The notes: a model not told the origin generated them from the letters alone. DNA of 64,000 nt from Beaufortia kweichowensis (GCA_019155185.1 CM032794.1:8285988-8349987); one strand, 5' to 3'; positions 10,641-22,279 are shown, numbered from the stretch's first letter. Made by a program: numbers and translations.

Positions 10641-11330
10641 TTTTTGCTCCGTCCGGGTTCCCTTGGGTCTTTGTTAAAACTGACATTACCCACGATGCTC
10701 AGTGTTGCTGCCTTTGCACGCCTGTATTACGCTCATTTTCTGTGTGGCAATAAATATTAGAATAAACTGCACCAAAGCGAGGCTGGTCATTGCCTCTGTT
10801 CCCTGTCTGCTCCCGTTGCCACGGCAGCTGAGTGACAGACAAGCCTGGGGGCTGAATTAGATGAGGTGACAGAGGGTAAGAAACCAAAGGTCTCTTTTTT
10901 CCCTGCACCCTTTTTTTCTCGTCAAGTAAATTTAGCCTCAGGAAGGATGAACATCATAAAGCTGAGAGGAGAAGAGAGGCCCTCTGTGATTGCTGATGCC
11001 TGCCAATAAATCACATTTTTAATTATCGGATACACGACAAGGAGCAGTGACAACGTGTTTTGCCCCCACCTAAGAGACTGGATTCACAGGAGAGCGCTCT
11101 GTCAGCCACGGTCATGGAGAAGACGAGTTTTGAGACTGACACAACATAAGAACACCTCTCACCTCCTCAGCCACAGAAACTTGCTAAAGACTCAAGCTAA
11201 ACAAACATTCACAAATTGAAATCATGTGCAGTCGTCTAGAGCCGGTGTATCATGAGACCTTTTGAACCAGCAGCATGCTGGGAAGGGCACTGCAGGACAT
11301 AAGCTTGCTGGGTAGTGTCTATGCTTCATG
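10640..11330. promoter_or_regulatory. Candidate regulatory block with RFX-type X-box
   Basis: GTTGCCACGGCAGC at 10815-10828 is a near-palindromic X-box: the first half is exact, the second has one departure from consensus. RFX factors bind such sites. TGACAG (MEIS type) follows at 10833-10838. The block is non-repetitive and more GC-rich than its flanks. Function is inference. Confidence 0.35.
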
Positions 11331-12588
11331 ACCAGTGAGGGAACATGCATTTGACATTTATTCCCGTATGTCTATTGATTATGTGACAGCAGCAATTTGT
11401 TTTCTCTGAGGAATTTCATTACTAACCATGATATTGGCTAAATCCAAGGAAATGTGGTTTTAGACTGTAAGCGAGTAGCAAATATGATCTCAGCTGCACA
11501 GGCTTTAGATCAGAATTTGCTTCTCCCGCAAGCTGGGGGTTCGGCATAGCACGCTGACCAAAATGTGTATTTTATGTAAGTCATTTTGCGTAGATTCAAT
11601 AACTCCTGTAATAGCCCATCATTGGTTGCCATCTATTAAATACGGTATATTTGTTGCTCAAAACCACAACATGGAGAAGCATTTGGCTGTTGAATATCAT
11701 CCAGGTATATGTCACCAACCATGTGTTTGTGTTTTTGGTCAGCCTTACATTACTTCTTCAATAACTTTATCATATTATCCATGAACATTTGCACTTGTGT
11801 CAAAGTAATGGCTTTTCAATAGCAGACAAGTCTTTTTCTGATCTCTGTAAAGAAAAAAAATCTCCGTAAAGAATAAGATACATTACTAACGTAAAAGTAG
11901 ATTTAAAACAGACCATTAATCTAAGTTTTGGGATTCAATCTGTTATTGCTACAAGTCTCAATATCTTTCATAATGGAGCCATTAAACTTGAATCCAACAA
12001 TGTCGTTAGATAATATTTTTGATATACATTCATCATTGTGCTTTATTGTGTCTCACACTGAAATCTATATAAATAACTGCGTTTGAGCCCCTTTGGATTT
12101 GTGAAATAAATTGGACTGATAAGCTGCCAGTGTCAATACACACTCCCCCAAACCATTCTGTGACAACTGAGATGTGCAAAACTACATGTCTTTAAAATCG
12201 TGGGTTGCCTGGATGAGTAGTCAACTAATCGTATATGACAAGCCCTTAACCGCACTAATTGTCTATATGGTTGTTGGACAACTAGACCATTGTGACCTAT
12301 TTCTAGTTAAAACATATAGTTTAAAGGATCCTCCCTCTTACCACAGTTTCATAACATACAAACATGCCCCACTGCTCATTCCCTTCAATATCTTGAGTGA
12401 TGATCCCCTAATCTAAAAACACTCCAAGGCCTCCAACAGCAATTTCACATTGATAAATGAAAATGGCATGTTGCATTTATGATGTCACAATGTTTGTGCT
12501 GAAATTTATTATATGTGTCGGTTTAGCATTTTTACAGCTAAAACGCTTTCAGACCCAGCTGTGAACGCAAAAAAATATCACAACGCTT
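11331..12588. other. Intergenic, no gene seen
   Basis: Mixed AT-rich sequence. No recognisable transposon, microsatellite over 20 bp or domain-bearing frame. Confidence 0.5.
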
Positions 12589-12589
12589 T

Positions 12590-12900
12590 CATACGCTATC
12601 AGTTCCAGTCACAGCTCTGTTTGGTGTTATTCTCACTCCACTGTTGACACAATGTTCTCGCGCTAGATCACCTTCCTGGATTTCCCCCAGATGCTGATGG
12701 CATATTACTTCAAGCCCAAACCCCCAACTCCAGACCCTCTCCCCTCTTTTCTTTACGCACCTCACAGTGAACTCTATGTTTTGTCTTTTGTGCTGAGAGG
12801 CACAGGAAGAGAGAGCTACAGGCACTGTGATTTACGACTGCTTAGCTCACTAATTCTTGCTCGTTCGAGCAGGAGGCATACATGTTTCGTTGGCTAAGGT
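12590..12900. promoter_or_regulatory. Weak candidate island
   Basis: Balanced composition and non-repetitive, with open frames on both strands that show no domain. Evidence is compositional only. Confidence 0.2.
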
Positions 12901-13671
12901 GGTGCTAGTACTGTACGCCTGGACACTTTGTGCGTGACACTTTTCTGACACAATACCTCCACACTCAGATTGAAATTTAAGACACTAATTCAAAATTCTA
13001 CAAGAGAGATAGACAAACTTTCTGCTGTACACTGACATTTACAGCACTGACTGAGTTGAGGCCTGAAAATTATTGTATAGGATTTGAAAAAGAATGCTAT
13101 GATATAATATGCAGTAACTTTTGCTTTCGGTTAAGCACACAACACCTATATAAATTCTCAGATCATGCCAGGTTCATCTTGTGGTGTCCATGCCAGCTTA
13201 AATGCATGTTGTCATTAAAGCTAAAAAGTCAAAAACTGTGAAATTCATGTACATTTTTCAGCTTTAGTATTTTTAAGTCAACAACTCAAAACATATTTTA
13301 TTATTTTATTACTGTAATGTATTAATTTAGTTATGTATTATTGCTATTTATTATTTAATTATTATTTATGTATTATATAATCTATTTATATGAATTATTT
13401 AATTATTAATCATTATTTATTTTTAGAAAAGAAAGCAAAAATGAAACATTTTTACTACTGGTATCAGTTGGTAAAAATACTATTACATTTTAAAATGAAT
13501 AGTTTAATGTTATTTCATAGTTTACTAGTTTCATGTAAATTTGAATTTTATTAGTTTATTGTAAAATGGACACCTAAATTGTGTGCTACCACCTCACTGC
13601 ATTTGTCCTGTAGGGGGCGACAAATTTTTGGTGTGTCACATTTGTCAAACTTAAAAAAACATCTTACACTT

Positions 13672-13673
<2 letters not shown>
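12901..13673. other. AT-rich desert with one CTCF-like word
   Basis: The part at 13260-13560 is extremely AT-rich (ATTATTTA type). CCTGTAGGGGGCGA at 13607-13620 resembles a CTCF core but departs from consensus in the CCA start. Similar words occur in fish repeats, so I do not call a site. Confidence 0.4.

Positions 13674-13707
<34 letters not shown>
13674..13707. repeat. (TA)17 microsatellite
   Basis: Pure TA alternation of 34 bp. Confidence 0.95.
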
Positions 13708-13712
<5 letters not shown>

Positions 13713-13984
13713 GTTTTATATATCCACAGAGTCAAGCATTATTGACTTACAAAGTCTGTTAGGAAAGAAGCCCATGCACATCAATGCAACAAATTGTTTT
13801 GATCAGCACTCGAGAAGCTTAAGGAGATAAGACATGTTATAGCAGACCTGGAAAGAGTCCAGCAGCTATTGATGAGACAGAAGGAGAAACAAAGAACTAG
13901 TTAGACAGTGAGAGAAAGGAGAGAAAAGACCAAGCGGGAGAGAAGGGGCGAGAATAAGATGTAATATGAGTCATAATTTTCCAA
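13708..13984. other. Purine-biased intergenic stretch
   Basis: Purine-rich on the plus strand at 13850-13960 (GAGAAAGGAGAG type). No gene. Confidence 0.4.
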
Positions 13985-14310
13985 AACAGTATAAAAAAAA
14001 TCATCTTTAAAATGAGAGCCAGGCAAAAGAGGGCGCTTATGAAATGTGCCGTGATTGCCATCCTAGAATTTAAAGGACATCTGAGAGGGAGCATAATTTT
14101 GCATCGTGGACTGGGTAACCTTTTTGGATCAGTGGATTACAGCCCTGATTATTCGGCCATGATTAGCATTTACTATAGTGTGTGGAACCAGCCCTGCCAT
14201 GATGTTTTATGAAATTGCATTTGTATTTTTATATTTTGCCCTTTCCTGTTTTTATAATACATTATGCCAGATTGTCATGCTGACAGGACTGCCATCACTA
14301 TTCATTAAAG
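13985..14310. promoter_or_regulatory. Candidate enhancer with K50-homeodomain word
   Basis: A 325-bp non-repetitive island. GGATTA at 14134-14139 matches the OTX/PITX/GSC-type K50 homeodomain core, and GATTA words recur near 14146 and 14160. ATTTGTAT and AATTGCAT words (about 14212-14226) are A/T-rich POU/homeodomain-like sites. No coding frame of note. Confidence 0.42.
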
Positions 14311-14379
14311 CTTTAAAAAATGACATAAAGAAGAACAGAAGCATGAATAGTGTAGCTCTGTCTGTCATAAGTTCTTTTA

Positions 14380-14640
14380 ATGGAGTGTGTTGCTGTTTGG
14401 GACACGCACAGCAATAGCTGAGCTGTTATGGTGGAGTTCGGCCCCACGGTGATGGTACGGGTCCCTCTCAGGAGTTGAGCGGCTCTGGAAATATGGATGT
14501 CGGGAGAGAATGTGGCAGATGGCTGACAAGGCATTTTTACCCATAACGCCCCAGTAAAACTTTAACTCTCCAGATTTAGTGCTAGCGCTCTGCACTTAGC
14601 AAGCTGCAGCCAGGGTCATATTTTTTCAAAAGTCCCAAAC
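14380..14640. promoter_or_regulatory. Candidate regulatory island
   Basis: GC-richer, non-repetitive segment with CAGCAATAGCTGAGCTG near 14409-14425 and CCCATAACGCCCC near 14540-14552. Overlapping minus-strand frames have no recognisable domain. Confidence 0.3.
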
Positions 14641-15075
14641 TGATGGTTCTGCAAGCTTTGCATAAACATGCTTTATTGATTGCGTTGTTAAAAGATTCAA
14701 AGGGTCAGTATCATTTAGCTAAAGACAGTTTTAGAGGACAAATAAAAGCTAAAAATTGCTCAAACGTTTGGGTGGGAATATTGATTTTTCGGGGGGGAGG
14801 AAGAGGCAATTAAATTATTCATCTTGTTTTAATGATGATTGATGCAGGTATTATAGCATCATTTCTGCGAAAACAGTTTTAAGCTGAAACATTTGGTCTG
14901 TAATAAACACAATAAAAACAAAAAGCACACATACTGTATGTACTTTACATACACGTTTATAACCTAAATACAGGTACGACGATCCCTAGTCAACTCCAAA
15001 ATACAGTGCACGTTGTAAGTATAAATAGAGAAGCCCAAATCTCATGAACAGAAACATTGTTTGACATGTTCATTC
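14641..15075. other. Intergenic, no feature seen
   Basis: AT-rich with one G7 run near 14790. No gene or repeat family. Confidence 0.45.
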
Positions 15076-15270
15076 TCTTCATGACAGCCTGGGCAGAAAC
15101 TAACAGCCGGCTTTGTCTTCATTGTACCAAGTTTATGAAAACATTTCACTTCCACAGTCATTTGTATTCGACTATGCAAAACAAGCTCCCTGATAGGATG
15201 TGTCATCCTAATTGGGCCCATGATGCCAGTAGGCCGGGAATTATGGGAAGAGGCTGATGGGGAGACGGGC
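15076..15270. promoter_or_regulatory. Candidate regulatory island
   Basis: Non-repetitive. CTAATTGGGCCC near 15209-15220 and GGAATTATGGG near 15237-15247 are homeodomain-like words in an otherwise GC-richer setting. Confidence 0.3.
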
Positions 15271-15337
15271 TGAGCAGAGGAAGGGATGTGCCGAGAGAGT
15301 CATCCCTCTTACCACGCCAGACGCCAGCCGAGTCTGA

Positions 15338-15387
15338 GGGGCACACTAGGGGGGTTGATGAGAGCGTGGTGGGGGGGTACGTGGGGG
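15338..15387 (+). other. G-run cluster
   Basis: Four G runs of 4, 6, 7 and 5 bases lie within 50 bp. Spacers are about 7, 16 and 5 bases. The middle loop is long, so G-quadruplex formation is possible but not canonical. Confidence 0.4.
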
Positions 15388-15995
15388 CATTACGAGGCAC
15401 AGGTGACATAGTCTCACATCTGCAGCTGCCAGCATTTGGGTTGGCTTGTTTGCTGTAGTTTGAATGGATGGAGGGGTGGGGTTGCTGAGGCCGTGGAGAT
15501 TTGGTGAGGGGGTAAAAGGGAATTTTGTTTATGGTGCACAGCTGCTTGTGTCACTTCTAGGGACTTGCAAAAGGAAGAGCGGCTGTAAATGAGTGAAGAA
15601 AACAGGACGCTTACTTAGTCTAATGATTCTGTACGATTAACCTGTGTCTTCTGATAGAAAGCGTTTATAGACATTGAAATATATATATATAAATGTACAC
15701 TAACCGTCCTTAGCTTCCACCCAACATTTCCACCTCATAGTTTAGAATCTCAGCCGGACTTTGGTCCAGTTTAGGCACGTTCCTGACATCTACACCCAGA
15801 AGCAAGACCATCCGTTAGGCATGACAACATAGAAAAAGGGCACCGAAAACTGGCCTGAGAGAAACACAGAGGTGGACAGTAGCGGGACTAGCTCGGTTTA
15901 TCTTCCAGCATTAACATGATGAAAAATATGAATACCTGAATCTTATCGCAGGTGTGCTTTATAACAACATTCATCATAAGACGTATTATGTTTTT
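15388..15995. other. Intergenic, no gene seen
   Basis: G-rich to about 15500, then mixed sequence with a short TA run near 15680. No gene. Confidence 0.45.
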
Positions 15996-16380
15996 ATCAA
16001 GTGAGGGGTGCGCTGATTCCATTTCTTCTCTGGTCAGCGCGGGATTCTGCTCGGCTGTATTATCCTGATTTCAGGAGGAAAGGAAAAAAGTGTAAGGAAA
16101 AGATTATAAATCCTGCTGGGGCTTTTTTCCCACTCTTTGTTGCCAACTCTTGTCTTGAAATTAACTCAGGATCTGCGGGCCGAGGACTTTAATAGCAGAA
16201 AATAATAAAACAGACATCGGTGGAATCTGTTTCATTTATTTATTAAAGGCTAGTGAGGGTGTGATGTACTGGCTGATAAATGTAAGAAAATCCTTCAAGC
16301 CTTCTGTTTTAATAATTCTGTCAGCCTCGCCAACCATCTGACCGTTGTCCTATTAAAGTCATTTTTTAGGTAGAAAAGAT
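15995..16380. promoter_or_regulatory. Candidate enhancer block
   Basis: Non-repetitive block containing GATTATAAATCC, GAAATTAACTC and ACTTTAATAGC words (about 16100-16195), then TTTTAATAATTCTGTCAG (about 16307-16324). Composition differs from the AT-rich flank on the right. Regulatory call is inference. Confidence 0.38.
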
Positions 16381-17575
16381 GAAAAAACATCAGTCATTAT
16401 TATCATTTAATGCATCTTTTGTGCTCTTTTGCTTTCCTGCTCAGAACACAGAACCAAACACATATCTAGAGTGTTGCTGAAATCCATTAAAACACAGGGT
16501 AGGGGAATGGGAAGTTTGCCACCGAACAGTAGGAAAGAGGTTCGATGATGGCTGCCTGTTTTACAGAGTCTGTGGGGAATTTACAGATGGTGGATCTGTA
16601 TCATTAATTCACTGTGGCTGGAACTCAGCTGAACTGATTCATTGTCTGTGGCACAAGTGAGAGTTAATGATAGTTTATTCATAGTTTTAAAATGTCTTTA
16701 GTCAGAATGTGGCTGTCCACGTAAACGTGCATTTGATTCATGGAACAAAAGAATCACGGTGTGCCTTTCACCGCTGTCAGGTCATGGCAGTTTGAAAACC
16801 ATCAAATGACTTCTCAATCACAGGACTTGTCAGAAACAATTTGGAAAACATTTCTGTTTCTTTACTTTCCCTGCAACCATGCATTTTTGAAAAACGTATT
16901 CTTTTAATCTTTTATAATGTAGATTAAAACTTCAAGGAGTCTGCATTACAGTGAATCATAATGTAGCATGCTATACTTGCATTTTCCAAACTCTACACGT
17001 GCTTTTATTCATTTATTTATTTTTATAAAAATAACTATTAAAAAGTGAGGTTAAGTTATTTTTACAGAAGTAACGCTTTAGCTTACTGGGCTAAACCTGT
17101 GTTAAAAACAAAAGTGAATAAAACATTCCAAGTTAAGCTCATATTGTATCCCCCTTCGGTTTAATTGTGCTAGCTAAATACATGGGACTTAATCAAGCTT
17201 AAAAATAACAAACAAACAAATAAAAGAGGTCCTGGGAGAACTCATTAGAGGCCTTGTCAAACTCCAAGAGACTACATAATTACTCACCAAAATAAAAATG
17301 CAAAGCTATTTTGTTTGTATTCCTTTCTTCTTTTATGATTACTGCTGAACTAAGGTCAATGAAAGCCAAAGTTCCACTCATTTGAAAAGTTTGATTGAGC
17401 AATGGAAACCGTGGCATGTGTGATCAGCCCTCTAGAAAGAGACTTTATTCTCAAACAGACCCGTCTGCAGCCTGTATGTCTCACACAAAACATGAACAAC
17501 CACTTATGCTGATGTTCTAGTTCTGACTGTGAGGAAAAAGAGAGAAGGAAAGAACTAGAAAATTGCATTTCCCGA
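16381..17575. other. Intergenic with weak candidate at 16540-16830
   Basis: Within it, 16540-16830 is balanced and non-repetitive (GGATCTGTATCATTAATTC near 16593; TTCATAGTTTTAAAATG near 16678). The remainder, 16840-17575, is AT-rich with no gene or transposon. Confidence 0.35.
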
Positions 17576-17579
17576 CTCT

Positions 17580-17850
17580 TCTCATTAAAGCACAGAGCTT
17601 GGCCAGCTGACAGTGAAGTGAAAAGAGTTAAACATAATTTCTATAAATAAATCTTTTTTTGTCATTTTAATTACCGGATCAACGGTGCCTCTGACGAATG
17701 GTCATCCCATCAATCTTTAATTAAAGTCACGCTTTGCAGATTTAGCACGATGTTGTGGCTGATTGAAAAATAAGGGAATGATATTTCTATTAGAGTCTGC
17801 TTTATTAATAACATGTCAGGGCTTTAAAACACCAATCCAACTGAGATTCA
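17580..17850. promoter_or_regulatory. Candidate enhancer, homeodomain-rich
   Basis: TTTTAATTACCGGATCAACGG words (about 17666-17686) and CTTTAATTAAAGTCACG (about 17715-17731) include two exact TAATTA-type cores in a non-repetitive 270-bp island. TTAATTAA sits inside a short palindrome CTTTAATTAAAG. Confidence 0.42.
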
Positions 17851-18640
17851 ATCAAAAGGAAATGATAGACAGTTTATATGTTAGTAACTGCATATTGAAT
17901 ATGTCTTTTTCTTCTCCTCACATCTTCTAATTCCTTCTTTTTATTATTGTCTTTCACTTTTTTCCTTCTTTTCCTTCGTTTAATCACTGTCAGGTGTGAG
18001 AGACCCATCATTGTGCATTAAGCTCTGGTTTACTGTCACTTTCAGATGAGCAAAGCGTTTACAACTGGATAAACCTACACATCATATACTTTTCTAACTG
18101 TGGAGTTTCATTATCAGCAAATAACCTCGGGGCAAGCTGTCACCATTTCATTTGCGCTTATGTATTATTTTTATTAAATTATGATGTTTTAAAATTATTT
18201 ACTTACAGTATCTTTTACTGTTTCAATAATAATTTTGTGTTTCATAATATATACAGTATGCGTATTATGTTTTTCTATTTTGCAAAAAAAAAAAACTACA
18301 TTTAGTGCTATTTTACACACAAATACATACATACACATATTCTCTCTATTTCTGTCCATTCACTACAGAAGACCACACTGCTTTAACAGAATAGCTTCAT
18401 GATATAATTTTTCCCTCATTAAATGACAAATGTACAAACAGTACTTTCCATTGTGTGTAAATACTGTGAAAATGCTATTTGGTTTTAATTAATATCTAAA
18501 TTGTTAAACCCTCATCAATCCACACAAACCTTTGCCAAGAACAATGAGGTATTTTGTGGATGCGATTGCATCAGACTGAAAAAAAAGTTTCTAAACTTTT
18601 CCTACTTTCTAAAACTGTTATTTTTCTGTCTCTGTTTTAA
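17851..18640. other. AT-rich intergenic
   Basis: Pyrimidine-rich at 17910-17970 and AT-rich elsewhere, with a poly(A) run near 18284-18294. No gene. Confidence 0.5.
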
Positions 18641-19060
18641 TCTTTAATGCTTTCTCGTCTGAAGATAGAGAATCAGGGAGCTCATGCTACGCTCTTGACC
18701 CCAATGCTACATGTTTGTTGTGTTGGGTAATTCTTCTTCCTTCCCTCCCAAGATGAGCCCTCCGGTTTATTTTTAAGTCATCAATTACTCAAACTTTAGC
18801 CCAACTGTCTCTCCTTACCATCTGGGTTCCATAGTCTTAAATGCCGGCCCAATAATGACAACCTTCTCCCGACTGTTAATTTACGAGACCGGGGACTCGT
18901 ATTTCATGTGTTATCATGCCTCTCCATTTGATCTTGCATATCTTTTTCCCTCTGCATCTGTGCGCCCACGTGCATAAATCTCTTCGTCTTGCACCTTGTC
19001 ACGAGGCCAAAAGATGCTTAAGGTGCAAGGAACCCTGTGTTAGGTCTCTTAAAAAAGAAA
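18640..19060. promoter_or_regulatory. Candidate enhancer block with inverted repeat
   Basis: Non-repetitive 420-bp block. TCATCAATTACTC (about 18779-18791), CCCAATAATGACAACC (about 18848-18863) and CCACGTGC (about 18967-18974; contains E-box CACGTG) are seen. It ends with the hairpin listed separately. Its length and motif density make it one of the better candidates. Confidence 0.42.
18988..19029. repeat. 10-bp perfect inverted repeat
   Basis: CTTGCACCTT at 18988-18997 is the exact reverse complement of AAGGTGCAAG at 19020-19029, with a 22-bp spacer. The arm contains AGGTG, so it could be two opposed T-box or E-box-like factor sites instead of an RNA hairpin. Too short for a typical miRNA stem. 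Confidence 0.85.
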
Positions 19061-19798
19061 AGGGGTAGAAGAAAGAACAAAGCAGGAGAAGAAAAAGAAA
19101 AAAAAACTGCTGCAAAGTGGCCGCAGGTATTAAAATACAATTCAGATTTGACATAACTTGGCAGGTGATCTGGTGAATCTTTTTTCATCTGCACTAAATT
19201 AATGGCAGTCTTGGGGATAATTTTTGAAATACAGGTGTGTCTAGACTAAATCTGCATGTGTAACAATACTTTATATTTTACACGGTTTAAGTAATTACTA
19301 TATAGCTTAATTTAATTCTCCATGCCAGCACCAAATGTACAACACAATGTTCTGCCCCAGTTTTGTAGATTTGCTGCTTTTGTTTAAGTCTAAGTACCTA
19401 AGTCTAAGTGCATCTTTCTTTCTTGCTACACTTTCCATAGTCTATTTTCATCTTCATTGTAGTGTTATTTTCACCCCTAATGAAATCACACGCAAATCGC
19501 CCAAAGTGCTGACGGAGGCTGCGGGCGTTAAAAGCCAATCCTCCGCGGGCCTCGTTTAGAAAGCAACCGTTTTATTTATTGTGTGTCTCATCTCCTTCCC
19601 TTCTCCTCCTGCTCTTCCTCTCCTCTCGTCTCCTTAGAGATCTCCAAAATGTCCCTGCACATCTTAAAGCTCACCGGCCACAACAAACTAAGAGGGCTTA
19701 TGCTAAGCCAGGCAGAAAAAATAATATTGTGAAAATATTAAAAACACACACACTTATACACACATACATACATGCATACACTCGCACAGCCTTGTAAA
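19061..19798. other. Intergenic with CpG-richer spot at 19490-19560
   Basis: The spot at 19490-19560 has several CpGs (ACGGAGGC, GCGGGCG, CCGCGGG) and GCCAATCC, a CCAAT-type word. Pyrimidine-rich and CA-rich sequence follows (19590-19640, 19743-19770). No gene. Confidence 0.35.
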
Positions 19799-19799
19799 G

Positions 19800-20120
19800 T
19801 TCTTTGTATTTTGCAGTGAATGACGAGCCCCATATTTCCTTTCTGAAATGACACTTTAATTAAGCAAATGACTCTAGTGAGGGTAGAAGAACCGTCAAGA
19901 GCTTGATAAGGCTGTGGAGATAAACCCTTATTGAGAGTGTTTATCAAAGACGCAGGGATCTAAACCTTTAATAGGTAATACCGAGATAAGTACGCCTTTG
20001 TGATGTTACTAGTGCAGGGATATTTTCAGAGGAGCTTATGGAAGAGGGTAAAAGAGGGATGAAATGCTTCGGGAATGAAGCGGTGCTTAACTAAAGGAGA
20101 AAGGGGTCTTCTCATCTTTA
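19800..20120. promoter_or_regulatory. Candidate enhancer with TCF and GATA words
   Basis: ATCAAAG at 19943-19949 is a TCF/LEF core. GATA-type words recur: GATAAGG near 19904, GATAAAC near 19918 and AGATAAG at 19984-19990. ACTTTAATTAAGC near 19853-19865 gives a homeodomain core. The island is non-repetitive and bounded by AT-rich DNA at 20170. Confidence 0.43.
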
Positions 20121-20868
20121 CTTTATGCACAGTTGTATGTGAAGCAAGAGTTATTCAAGCATGACCTTGTGAATAGCAGAGCTTTTTTAAAAGACTATTA
20201 ACAATTTTTAAGAAAAAAAAATTATGAGATGAATAAAAGATTAATATTATAGTTGAATTAAGAGATGTATATTTTTAATAGATGAATCAAACTTTTGCCA
20301 ATCATTTCTAAACACACTGTTTTAATACACATTTCTATTTATTTATAATTGGATACAGTATAAAATTATATAAAAATTGTTATTAAAGAAATCTGGCAAT
20401 GGGGAAAAATTAAGCAGCTTATTCATATAAAAATCATGTGTATATATTTATGCTCTACAAGACCAATCAAACTCATTTCCAGCAACTAATACATTTGACA
20501 TGTATTAATTCATTTGAACATGTCAAATGCCATCTATCTCTCACATAATATGGTTAAGAACATCCATAGAAATGTCTCCAAGACAAGCAAAGATGCATTA
20601 ATCTAATGTTTATCTGGTAATTGTATAAACAAATACACATAAAATGAAAATCATACAAGATACCAGGCCTATAGACTACCTTTTAATCGTATGTCTCTCT
20701 CTCTCTCTCTCTCTCATTCATACACACTTTTTCTTTCTTTCATCTACATGTGGTTTGGGTTATGCAAGCGTGTTATACTGCGGTGTGCAGACATTACTGT
20801 AGAAACAGTAAAGACGGGAATAAAAGATAGACAGACAGAGAGAAAAACAGACAGAAAGGCTGTGGTGA
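20121..20868. other. AT-rich intergenic with short TC tract
   Basis: No gene. A TC microsatellite runs 20694-20715. A short purine run with GACAGA repeats lies at 20826-20860. Confidence 0.5.
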
Positions 20869-20869
20869 G

Positions 20870-21190
20870 GAGGTGAAGCGTTGTGCTTAAAGAGCACCCA
20901 GAGCTCCCTCTGCAAACTGTCATAAAACCTTACAGGCATCCAGCTGCGCGACCATGTAGGAGACCCACAGATCACTTCCTTTAACATACTTCAGCACTCA
21001 TGTTTCTCTGCAGGAGGAGGCCTCTGCTTTCCCAGAATTCCTGCGCAGGGTTCAGGGACCACCATGGTGTGTGTGCGGTCTGCGCATAGTTACGGCTAAT
21101 AATGTGTTTCTGAGAGAGAGCAGGGTGTATGCTGCCCCCCTCTCGGTGCTGTGCATTGCGTCCTCTAACTGTCTCTCATGGTAATGCTCA
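20870..21190. promoter_or_regulatory. Candidate regulatory island
   Basis: GC-richer, non-repetitive segment with TTCCCAGAA at 21029-21037 (TTCN3GAA, STAT-type). A strong-context ATG (ACCACCATGG, ATG at 21064) follows an acceptor-like TTTCTCTGCAG (ends 21013), but its frame stops after 11 codons. No gene is called. Confidence 0.3.
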
Positions 21191-21712
21191 ACAGCTGTGC
21201 TTAAGGATTTCACTTGCAGATGTAGAACCTTAAATGATATTAGTTTTCTGATAAAATGTGAAAGACATTATAAAAACATTAATTTAAAGTGATTTGTTTT
21301 TAAATAAGGCTTACTTATTAAAAAAAAAGAACAGTCTTACTATTTTATTATTGTCACAGATGTAAAATACTACCTTAATCTAAATGCAGACAATTAGGTC
21401 TATGTGTCACATTTTCTGTTTACTAAAATTAATCATCATTTTCCATTTGGGTGTGACAGATCCCAATGTTGTTTTAATAGCTTAAAAAATAAGTTTTTAA
21501 AGAACTTATGAGAACTATAAACTAAATTTCAAATGTCCTATATAAACAATATTACATTACTTATGTTTGGCGTATTGACTCTGTACTCTGATTGTACATA
21601 ATATATTTGTTTATTTTTCTAAGGTGTTTGTCCCAAGCAAAATCAACTGCTGCTTTTGCTACTGCAAAACAGTCACATTTTTACATTGGGATGGTTAAAT
21701 CTCCTTTTTAGG
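21191..21712. other. AT-rich intergenic
   Basis: No gene, no recognisable repeat up to the short MITE at 21713. Confidence 0.5.
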
Positions 21713-21822
21713 ATAGTTTACCCAAAGCTTTATCAACTTCAAATAATTACAAACCTGTATGACTTCATTTTCATCATAGAACGCAAAACATTTTTTTATA
21801 CATATATATTTGGGTAAACTAT
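21713..21822. mobile_element. 110-bp MITE with 14-bp perfect terminal inverted repeats
   Basis: ATAGTTTACCCAAA at 21713-21726 is the exact reverse complement of TTTGGGTAAACTAT at 21809-21822. The interior keeps words (CCTGTATGACTTC near 21754-21766) that I recognise from a very common cyprinid interspersed repeat with a GATAGTT-ACCCAAA type end. No coding capacity. No target duplication is clear. Confidence 0.75.
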
Positions 21823-22275
21823 AATAAAGAAAATTAGCTACAGAGAGAAAATTAGCTACAAAAATATTATTTTCAGTGGTGCAAGCAGTTTTGGTTGCCC
21901 AAACAGTCACAGCCGATCTTAACAGAACATAAAGGTTAATACACGAAATGAGCTTATCATCATTGTGGATGAGCACAGAGTGCTTTGAAAAGATCCATGA
22001 AGAGTAGAAAGAGAAATAGAGAGGAAAAAACAGAGAACTCTCTTCATCAATATCAGTCTAAAGCTCTGTTAGATCTCAGCCTGTCACTTACCTGAAGCTG
22101 CCACTTCTCCTTAGCATAAGCAAGCGTGAAATGTTTACTTGAACACATTTCGGCGGGAAAGCGTGGAATAGAAGATGGCACGAGCTGCATAGGAGGTATA
22201 GGTATGTGACAGATATATAACAGAGAGAGAAAGAGAATGAGAGGTAGAAAAACAGAGAGAGAGAAAGAGAGAGAG
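21823..22275. repeat. Intergenic with purine tract
   Basis: A duplicated phrase AAAATTAGCTACA occurs twice at about 21829-21861. A GA-rich tract runs 22222-22279. Minus-strand open frames here are serine/leucine artefacts. No gene. Confidence 0.45.
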
Positions 22276-22279
22276 AGAG

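Noticed and set aside
13607..13620. Second CTCF site
   Set aside because: CCTGTAGGGGGCGA lacks the CCA start, and similar words occur in common fish repeats.
18988..19029. miRNA hairpin
   Set aside because: Only 10 paired bases with a 22-base loop; too short for a precursor and no known seed recognised.
21003..21099. Acceptor-like CAG followed by strong-context ATG
   Set aside because: The frame stops after 11 codons and no splice partner is visible.
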